A DNA stretch of 11,158 bases from Candidatus Peribacteria bacterium. Its GTDB lineage: Bacteria; Patescibacteriota; Gracilibacteria; Peribacterales; Peribacteraceae. Every line of letters begins with the position of its first letter. Positions within the stretch are counted from its first letter, which is position 1. The translations under genes and the position numbers were made by a program. Where the stretch lies: positions 1 to 11,158 of the forward strand of contig CAINWJ010000098.1 of assembly GCA_903854455.1 (NCBI GenBank), read 5' to 3'. Shown here in pieces: positions 6,583 through 11,158 of the stretch. Under the pieces are notes generated by a model. It did no database searches, had not been told where the DNA came from, and worked only from the letters and a program-made list of their open reading frames with translations.

Positions 6583-6619
6583 CACCCCGCTTCTGTCCTC
6601 GGACAGGGTGGGGTGTTTT
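6583..6619 (+). terminator. Rho-independent terminator of the cold-shock gene
   Basis: CACCCC (6583-6588) pairs with GGGGTG (6610-6615), and CTGTC/GACAG closes a CTCG tetraloop inside it. TTTT follows at 6616-6619. Two G-T wobbles and a small bulge lie mid-stem. It is placed 20 bases after the stop and before the HAD gene, so the HAD gene should have its own promoter or rely on read-through. Confidence 0.85.
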
Positions 6620-6673
6620 GAATTCCCGTCAATCTTCTTGTGCTACAGAAAGATCCAATGGCACGATCCACGC

Positions 6674-7324
6674 ATGCTCGAAGCCATCTTCTTCGATAAC
6701 GACGGCATCTTGGTCGACACCGAGCCGATGTTCTTCGAGGCGACCAGGAGAACGCTCAAGCCGCTTGGCATTGATCTGACGCTGGAGTGGTTCATCGAGG
6801 AAAACCTGAAGAAGAATACAAATGCCTTCTCACTCCTCAGAGCAAAGGGAGTGAGCGACGAAGAAATCGAGAAACATCGCCATGCACGTAATGCGCTCTA
6901 CGTCACTATGCTACTAAAGCATGTGCCAGTCTTCGACGGTGTTGCTGAAGTTTTGGAGCAGCTTTCGAAAAAGTTCCTCCTTGGTGTGGTGAGCAATGCT
7001 CGGCGAATTCATTTCGAGCCGATTATGGAAAAATCTGGACTCCGAAAATTCTTTACCTTTGAACTCACGCTCGATGACATCGGTAATGGCTTCGGGAAGC
7101 CAAATCCAAGACCATATCTGCTCGCAATCGAGAAGAGCGGCAAAGATCCGTCTGCCTGCATCGCGATCGAAGACAACGAGCGCGGAGTACTCGCAGCCCA
7201 TCGGGCGGGAATTGGATGCATCGCCATTCCACATGCACTAACGAAGGATCATGATTTTTCGCTGGCAACGAACATACTCACATCGATGCGTGAGCTACCG
7301 GACGCAATCGGAATCGGAATGTAG
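6674..7324 (+). CDS. HAD superfamily IA phosphatase, beta-phosphoglucomutase/phosphoglycolate phosphatase-like
   Basis: The 216-residue product has all four HAD motifs: I, FFDNDGILVDTEP with nucleophile D8 and acid/base D10; II, LGVVSNA with S107; III, K142 in GFGKPNPRPYLLA; IV, IAIEDNERGVLAAHRAG with E166/D167. Residues 15-85 form the helical cap of subfamily IA. The family hydrolyses or transfers phosphate on small sugar phosphates or similar substrates; the actual substrate cannot be read from the sequence. Motif IV is EDNERG rather than the common EDS. I use the ATG at 6674, where the family begins, since the frame upstream runs into the cold-shock terminator. There is no Shine-Dalgarno. 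The stop is 17 bases from the convergent lipoprotein gene's stop, with no terminator between. Confidence 0.93.
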   Translation: MLEAIFFDNDGILVDTEPMFFEATRRTLKPLGIDLTLEWFIEENLKKNTNAFSLLRAKGVSDEEIEKHRHARNALYVTMLLKHVPVFDGVAEVLEQLSKKFLLGVVSNARRIHFEPIMEKSGLRKFFTFELTLDDIGNGFGKPNPRPYLLAIEKSGKDPSACIAIEDNERGVLAAHRAGIGCIAIPHALTKDHDFSLATNILTSMRELPDAIGIGM

Positions 7325-7341
7325 TGGCACCCCCGTTCAAG

Positions 7342-7830
7342 CTATCCGCGCAAATTGCGCACGGGAGTCATCATCATATCCATCTTCGTCTTCTGGATGT
7401 TCGTCATCATTTCCTGGAACTTCTGCATGTCCGCCATCTTCTGCTGCGCTGTCTGAATATCCTCAGCCGTCCGATTGGGCTTGCTCAGAATGCCCTCGAC
7501 TGCCTTCTGTCCAGTGGTCACCGCACCCTGGACGCAATCGCTCTTGGAATACGACATAGGTCCGCCGCGCACACCTTTGCACGTGCCGGCATCACCCGTG
7601 TTCTCCGCGATCTTCAGGAGACACTTGTCACGGGGAGGATTGGACCCCTGGAATCCGATGCCCTGAATGCGGTCACAGGTTCCCGGATCAGCTTCCTGCA
7701 CACCGGCCGTCTGGTAGCAGTGATCACCGTTCTGCATGAAACCGCACGACACCGAGACTAGATCACCCAGACACCCCGAGAGAAGGACGGTACATGATGC
7801 GATGCCGAGGAGAGTGACGATACGACGCAT
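7342..7830 (-). CDS. Cys-rich lipoprotein with a Met-rich C-terminal helix, function unknown
   Basis: The 162-residue protein begins with a lipoprotein signal: MRR, a hydrophobic core, and the lipobox LLSGC with C20 as the likely lipidated residue. After it come six cysteines at 29, 38, 52, 70, 84 and 99. They fall in a repeated pattern, DPGTCDRI...RDKCLLKIAENTGDAGTCKGV...SDC, that is D-x-x-x-C followed by D-x-C, resembling short Cys repeats of surface proteins and suggesting disulfides outside the membrane. Residues 122-154 look like an amphipathic helix with eight Met between 132 and 154. The start (7830) is 3 bases after the stop of the upstream 4-TM gene, so the two are co-transcribed and probably translationally coupled. 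I do not recognise a specific family. Confidence 0.8.
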   Translation of the reverse strand: MRRIVTLLGIASCTVLLSGCLGDLVSVSCGFMQNGDHCYQTAGVQEADPGTCDRIQGIGFQGSNPPRDKCLLKIAENTGDAGTCKGVRGGPMSYSKSDCVQGAVTTGQKAVEGILSKPNRTAEDIQTAQQKMADMQKFQEMMTNIQKTKMDMMMTPVRNLRG

Positions 7831-7833
7831 GGA

Positions 7834-8295
7834 TCAGGCCGTGAGACGGCGGGGGAAGAAACTGAGAAGGATGAAGATCAAAGCGAGGATAGAGAGAGTG
7901 ATGCCGGAAACGAAGAGTGGCATGCCCATGTAGCCCACAACGCCGCGGGCAAGATCGGTGTAAAGCTTCTCGCGGAAGAGGAACTGGTATCCCGCTCCCG
8001 CTGACCACAAACCGGAGAGGAGAAGGAGAACCGGAACGGTAATGCGGAGCTTGGTGAGACGAACAATGAAACAAATCAATAACACGAGGAGGAATGCCAG
8101 AACGCCGACGACGATGAAGCCGATACCAGAATAGACAGCGTATGTCTCAAAGCCGTTGCGCCAGTTGTCGCCATCAAACACGATGACGCCCTTCCGTAGG
8201 AAGAATGAGATGTAATACGCAGCTCCGTAGACAAGAACGGCGATCACCGATTGCATGAAGCCGGAGATCCGTGGACGAGTGAGTGTTGATACCAT
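7834..8295 (-). CDS. Four-transmembrane-segment protein, function unknown
   Basis: Starting at the ATG at 8295 gives 153 residues with four hydrophobic spans at about 14-33, 52-78, 85-105 and 120-147, short polar loops, and a basic end (FFPRRLTA). The 18-residue segment between spans 1 and 2 (RKGVIVFDGDNWRNGFET) is the largest loop. No catalytic motif or known family is evident. The frame stays open upstream to 8655, but that part is encoded by the structured repeats and reads as Arg/Pro/Phe-rich noise, so I reject it. A TACAAT hexamer ends 9 bases before the ATG and there is no Shine-Dalgarno. It forms a two-gene unit with the lipoprotein directly downstream, so both may act together at the membrane surface. 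It ends in TGA. Confidence 0.8.
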   Translation of the reverse strand: MVSTLTRPRISGFMQSVIAVLVYGAAYYISFFLRKGVIVFDGDNWRNGFETYAVYSGIGFIVVGVLAFLLVLLICFIVRLTKLRITVPVLLLLSGLWSAGAGYQFLFREKLYTDLARGVVGYMGMPLFVSGITLSILALIFILLSFFPRRLTA

Positions 8296-8304
8296 CGGAA
8301 GTGG

Positions 8305-8310
8305 ATTGTA
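8305..8310 (-). promoter_or_regulatory. Possible -10 box of the 4-TM/lipoprotein unit
   Basis: TACAAT on the - strand is a good -10 match, ending 9 bases before the ATG at 8295. No TTGACA-like box lies 15-19 bases upstream, where the DNA is a long pyrimidine tract. If used, the mRNA would have a leader of only a few bases. Confidence 0.25.
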
Positions 8311-8459
8311 AGGAGAGAAGAGAGAAAAAGGAAGGAGAGGATGGAATAACAGTACTAGAATCACTGATTTCCTAAGAAGTAATCTTTCTGATGGGAGAAA
8401 AAGATGACCATGTGCCAATGCAGCATTCAGATTAGGAAAAATGCGGCACCAAGGGCGGC

Positions 8460-8570
8460 GTGCGCCGCAGGTGGGGGTGTGCGGTCTGCCCCGCACCCTT
8501 TTTCTTAATACTGGCAAAAATGAAGACCGATGTGAAAGGGTGCGGGGCGTGGGAACCGGCGCACACGCAC
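8460..8570. repeat. GC-rich long hairpin, 14-bp perfect stem
   Basis: GCCCCGCACCCTTT (8488-8501) is perfectly complementary to AAAGGGTGCGGGGC (8535-8548) across a 33-base loop. Outside it, GTGTGCG (8477-8483) can pair with CGCACAC (8560-8566), or alternatively GTGCGCC (8460-8466) with GGCGCAC (8558-8564). The whole could fold as one long structured RNA or cruciform. No known RNA family signature was recognised. Confidence 0.65.
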
Positions 8571-8578
8571 TTTCTTTG

Positions 8579-8613
8579 CGTACTTTCTTTCTTGCTCGGA
8601 GAAAGAAAGTACG
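8579..8613. repeat. Perfect 14-bp inverted repeat, 7-base loop
   Basis: CGTACTTTCTTTCT (8579-8592) pairs with AGAAAGAAAGTACG (8600-8613) around the loop TGCTCGG. There is no T-run on either strand, so it is not a classical terminator. It lies 65 bases past the methyltransferase stop on the - strand and might protect that mRNA's 3' end. A partial copy of the arm (ACTTTCTTTGCG) stands just before it at 8569-8580. Confidence 0.85.
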
Positions 8614-8677
8614 AAGAAGCTCTCTCACTAAAGCAAGTTGCTGACATCGGTACACGACGCACCTACGGGAATAAAAT

Positions 8678-9862
8678 TTACTCCACCCACAGCAACAAAC
8701 TCTTCAAATAATCCGCCTCCGGATGGTACAGGTTGATAGGATGATCGAATGCCTGCCGGTGCCGCTCCAGGATCTTCACCTCACGCTTCGCCTGACGGGC
8801 GGCATGGAATATCAGCGTCTGAAAGAGCTGCACATCGACCTGATAGGAGCACGAGCACGTCAGGAGCAATCCTCCCGGCGGCAGGACTTGCAATGCCAGG
8901 CGATTGAGATCGGTGTACGCGTGTTTCGCCTGATCCAGATCCGAACTGCGCTTGGCGAACGCCGGCGGATCCAAGATGATGAAGTCATACTGGCGCGGAA
9001 GCGGGATCTTCCGCATGAACTGGAACGCATCCTCCGCGTACGCTCCGAAGATCGCCGCAGGAAGCTTGTTGATGGCAACGTGCTCCTTGGCGCGGGCAAT
9101 CGCGGCGGCATCGTAATCGACCGCATCCGCAGTCTTGGCGCCACCGAGCAACGCATTCACCGAGAAGCCGCCGACGTAGCTGCAGACATCCAGCACCGTC
9201 CTACCCTTGGAGATCGAACGCACGAGTGACCGCATCTCCCGCTGGTCGATGAATAATCCCGTCTTCTGACTGCCGGCAAGCTCGATCAAATACTTCACGC
9301 CGCGTTCGACGACTTCGATCTTCGTGTTCATCTTGCCCTTCAACCATCCTTCACGATCCTGCAATCCTTCTTTCTTGCGCGCGGAACTCGTCGACTTTTC
9401 GAAGATCGCGGCGGGCTTCACCAGAGCGGAAATCGTGTCGACGATCCACGAACGAAGCTTGTCCATGCCGAGGGTTGTGAGCTGAACGACGACCACCGGT
9501 CCGTACTGATCCACGATCAACCCCGGAATGCCGTCCCCTTCCGCATTGATCAAACGAAAAGCCGTCGTATCGGCAGTGGCAACCATCTTCTGCCGCATAG
9601 CCACCGCCCGCTCGATATTCTTGCGAATAATCTCCATGGGATCCCCTTCTTCGAACCCGATCACCCGTCCGCAGATGTACGCCTTGCGATTGATCGTGGC
9701 ATAGCACAGGAACGCATTCCGGACATCACACACCTTCACGATGGCACCGTCCTCGCACTGCGGAAACGTCTGGATGGCGGTCTTGAAGATGGAACAATGC
9801 CGGTTCTTCAAATGCACTTCATGACCGGCTTTGAGGATGAGAACGGGGAAAGAAGTTGCCAT
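8678..9862 (-). CDS. rlmI: 23S rRNA (cytosine-5) methyltransferase, RlmI/RlmK-C family
   Basis: The 394-residue protein matches E. coli RlmI (SAM-dependent m5C1962 methyltransferase of 23S rRNA) in length and layout. An N-terminal PUA domain (about 1-75, ending YICGRVIGF) is followed by a linking domain with GDGIPGLIVDQYG (109-121), and then a Rossmann-type methyltransferase. That domain shows TGLFIDQREMR (201-211), SAM-binding VLDVCSYVGGFS (223-234), DFIILDPPAFAKR (293-305), and CSCS (336-339), where C338 aligns with the RlmI SCS catalytic cysteine. The end, RHRQAFDHPINLYHPEADYLK, also follows RlmI. I use the ATG at 9862, where the PUA domain begins; a TTG at 9886 adds eight residues. There is no Shine-Dalgarno; the 99-base upstream gap is A/T-rich with no clear promoter. 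Confidence 0.93.
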   Translation of the reverse strand: MATSFPVLILKAGHEVHLKNRHCSIFKTAIQTFPQCEDGAIVKVCDVRNAFLCYATINRKAYICGRVIGFEEGDPMEIIRKNIERAVAMRQKMVATADTTAFRLINAEGDGIPGLIVDQYGPVVVVQLTTLGMDKLRSWIVDTISALVKPAAIFEKSTSSARKKEGLQDREGWLKGKMNTKIEVVERGVKYLIELAGSQKTGLFIDQREMRSLVRSISKGRTVLDVCSYVGGFSVNALLGGAKTADAVDYDAAAIARAKEHVAINKLPAAIFGAYAEDAFQFMRKIPLPRQYDFIILDPPAFAKRSSDLDQAKHAYTDLNRLALQVLPPGGLLLTCSCSYQVDVQLFQTLIFHAARQAKREVKILERHRQAFDHPINLYHPEADYLKSLLLWVE

Positions 9863-9961
9863 AGCGGGAGGACGGTAGCAGAGCAAGGAAGAGGATGCAC
9901 TGCTCAGTAAGAAAAAAAATATTTTGAAAATTATCTAATCCGCAAAAAGAAAAAATCAGCA

Positions 9962-10558
9962 TCATACTTCCTTACGAATAAGTGAGAAGCCACTCTTGGT
10001 ATCTCCCGTAAATTTCCAAGAGGAAACCCAAGCAATGCAGCTCGGAAGTCCTCGACAAGCATGGCCAACATCCTGCTTAGCACAAGCGATGCGAGCCTGC
10101 AGAGCTTTAACGGACAAAGGACTCTCTGAACTAAGCAATAAAGCTAAGACAGCGAGAGTAGCTCCTCCAATCCTTTCTGGTATTTTTTGGTGCCACATTC
10201 GAGTTCGTATAGCTGTGACAATCTCGAATAATTCGTGCATTACAACAGAAGAAAATGGTCCATATGCCGACATAGGATCAGGACGTGGCATGGAAAGAAA
10301 CGCTACCAACGCTGATGGCTGAACAATCCCCTGCTCATCCACAATGGGAGATAGTTCGACTACTAGTTGTGTTGGTTCTGTGACTACAGCTTTTGTGCCA
10401 CGCGATGGCTTTTTTGGAAGCTTCTGCATGACACCCCTATACGCATCTGCCAACCCAGGAACCAAATCATCAATGCTTCGAAGTGTCGGTTTCGACGCTG
10501 AGTGACCACGTTCTTTCTCAGGCGAATCTCCCCCCTTGTCCATGGATCGTCGTGACAT
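9962..10558 (-). CDS. Hypothetical protein with a winged-helix-like C-terminus
   Basis: I start at the ATG at 10558, giving 198 residues. The frame is open up to 10654, but its first residues there (GIRDWELGDG) come from the G-rich repeat and are unlikely to be native. ATGs at 10588 and 10543 are alternatives. The first 60 residues are polar and Lys/Arg/Ser-rich, probably disordered. Residues 63-90 are strand-like (QLVVELSPIVDEQGIVQPSA), then comes a helix with MHELFEIVTAIRTRMW (107-122). Residues 130-195 have the spacing of a winged helix: GGATLAVLALLLS, then SVKALQARI, then CRGLPSCIAWVSSW and a TKSGFSLI wing. That is only a pattern-level reading, and no family is recognised. It may be a DNA-binding or adaptor protein. 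Base composition is AT-richer than the flanking genes. It ends in TGA. Confidence 0.65.
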   Translation of the reverse strand: MSRRSMDKGGDSPEKERGHSASKPTLRSIDDLVPGLADAYRGVMQKLPKKPSRGTKAVVTEPTQLVVELSPIVDEQGIVQPSALVAFLSMPRPDPMSAYGPFSSVVMHELFEIVTAIRTRMWHQKIPERIGGATLAVLALLLSSESPLSVKALQARIACAKQDVGHACRGLPSCIAWVSSWKFTGDTKSGFSLIRKEV

Positions 10559-10627
10559 GCAAAGTCGGAAAAAATAGATTGAAATCATGCGACAAAATAA
10601 ACCCCACAGCAAGAAATCCAGTCCGTC

Positions 10628-10667
10628 TCCCAATTCCCAATCCCTAATTCCCAACCCCCAATCCCCC
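10628..10667 (-). repeat. G-rich heptamer tandem repeat overlapping the ATPase stop codon
   Basis: On the + strand the 40 bases split into near-perfect heptamers TCCCAAT, TCCCAAT, CCCTAAT, TCCCAAC, CCCCAAT, then CCCCC. On the - strand this is (ATTGGGA/G)n with six G-runs of 3-5 separated by 2-5 bases, which fits a G-quadruplex-forming pattern. It contains the TAG stop of the P-type ATPase gene (10644-10646). Confidence 0.8.
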
Positions 10668-11158
10668 GCTCGTCACGCCACAACCGACTTTCACAAATAA
10701 TGTCCTCAGTGCATTGAGAATCACGATCACATCGATGATCTCCTGCAATAGCGCACCGACGACCGGCGGAATGAAGCCCATGGAAGCCAGAACCATGAGA
10801 ACAAGACTGAGCCCGATGCCGATGAAGATGCTCTCCTTAGCAATCCTCAGAACCGCGTGCCCAACGCACATCGCCTCGCCCACACGCTCGATTTTTTCCA
10901 GGAGAATGACGACATCGCCCGCCTCCGATGACGCAGTCGATCCGTGGCTTCCCATGGCGATCCCGACGTCAGCAACCGCGATGGCAGGCGCATCGTTGAC
11001 TCCATCGCCGACCATGACGACCGGAGCGAAGTTTTTGCGGAGATCGGTCACCGTGCGAACCTTGCCGTCCGGCAGTGCCTCGGCATAAATGTCCGCTTCT
11101 GGAATGCCGACAGCTTTCCCGAGCTTCAGTGCCACGTTCTTCTTGTCGCCCGTGAGCA
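10644..11158 (-). CDS. Heavy-metal (P1B-type) P-type ATPase, C-terminal part; 5' end outside the window
   Basis: 170 residues are visible. The frame enters from the right edge within LTGD (1-4), the P-type ATPase nucleotide-domain motif, so it continues upstream. The hinge motif VVMVGDGVNDAPAIAVADVGIAMGS (46-70) and ASSEAGDVVIL (75-85) are diagnostic. Two membrane helices follow (about 107-127 and 129-149), ending in LLQEIIDVIVILNALRTL as in heavy-metal pumps. The protein would use ATP to export Zn2+, Cd2+, Cu+ or a similar ion. The metal-binding CPx/SPC motif lies upstream, so specificity cannot be fixed. The final 11 residues or so (GVTSGGLGVGN) are partly encoded by the G-rich repeat. The gene ends 86 bases before the start chosen for the hypothetical protein on the same strand. 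Confidence 0.95.
   Translation of the reverse strand, partial: LTGDKKNVALKLGKAVGIPEADIYAEALPDGKVRTVTDLRKNFAPVVMVGDGVNDAPAIAVADVGIAMGSHGSTASSEAGDVVILLEKIERVGEAMCVGHAVLRIAKESIFIGIGLSLVLMVLASMGFIPPVVGALLQEIIDVIVILNALRTLFVKVGCGVTSGGLGVGN

Larger units (their letters stand above)
8296..8677. other. 382-base non-coding region with strong inverted repeats
   Basis: There is no credible gene between the 4-TM start and the rRNA methyltransferase stop. The short frames here are Arg/Pro/Cys-rich and follow the repeats. The left part (8311-8340) is a purine tract on the + strand. The centre (8460-8613) holds two strong hairpins, described separately. A smaller pairing of GTGCC/GGCAC and GCATT/AATGC lies at about 8412-8449. 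The right part (8614-8677) shows nothing recognisable. Confidence 0.7.

Noticed and set aside
8579..8613. A rho-independent terminator for the rRNA methyltransferase gene
   Set aside because: The stem is strong but there is no T-run after it on either strand, and it lies 65 bases from the stop.
7834..8655. Extending the 4-TM protein upstream to 8655
   Set aside because: The extra 120 codons run through the structured repeats and read as Arg/Pro-rich noise; the membrane protein begins naturally at 8295.
1..11158. UGA reassigned to glycine, as in Gracilibacteria
   Set aside because: UGA ends the 4-TM gene and the hypothetical at 9962 where products should stop, and no gene contains an in-frame UGA.

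Overview
The window is a gene-dense stretch of a bacterial chromosome. It carries thirteen protein genes, two of them cut by the window ends, and one tRNA-Glu gene, on both strands. No gene cluster of a phage, plasmid or insertion sequence is visible. UGA ends two of the genes (the 4-TM protein and the hypothetical at 9962-10558), so UGA is not reassigned to glycine. Compact genes, many short proteins of unknown function, a PIF1-type helicase, a lone PD-(D/E)XK nuclease, an NYN protein and simple A/T- or G-rich intergenic repeats together suggest a Patescibacteria/CPR-like organism, possibly of the Peregrinibacteria/Peribacteria type. That placement is inferred from style, not proven by a marker gene.

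Layout. Positions 1-2722 (+) hold two unrecognised proteins followed by a standalone Fe-S-type PD-(D/E)XK nuclease, closely spaced as in an operon. Positions 2724-2860 carry two palindromic repeats between convergent genes. Positions 2861-3394 (-) encode a host-attachment/baeRF-like protein. An inverted repeat and tRNA-Glu(CUC) follow. Positions 3726-5420 (-) encode a PIF1-like helicase with a C-terminal helix-turn-helix. Positions 5636-6157 (-) encode an NYN ribonuclease-like protein, divergent from a cold-shock protein (6321-6563, +) that ends in a clear terminator. A HAD phosphatase follows (6674-7324, +). Positions 7342-8295 (-) form a two-gene unit of a 4-TM protein and a Cys-rich lipoprotein. 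Positions 8296-8677 are non-coding and strongly structured. The right end, all on the - strand, has an RlmI-type 23S rRNA methyltransferase, a hypothetical protein with a winged-helix-like tail, and the C-terminal part of a heavy-metal P-type ATPase whose last codons lie in a G-rich heptamer repeat.

How the genes fit together. Several products handle nucleic acids: nuclease, PIF1 helicase, NYN protein, cold-shock protein, rRNA methyltransferase and tRNA. They are ordinary housekeeping functions rather than one pathway. The only convincing co-transcribed groups are the first three genes, the 4-TM/lipoprotein pair and perhaps the - strand genes at the right end.

The most unusual features are regulatory or structural. 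None of the eleven inspectable protein starts has a good Shine-Dalgarno sequence, and several have a -10-like hexamer only 7-15 bases upstream. There are also five kinds of intergenic repeat or hairpin. I found no convincing new multi-gene system. The unknown pair next to the nuclease is the best candidate for novel biology.
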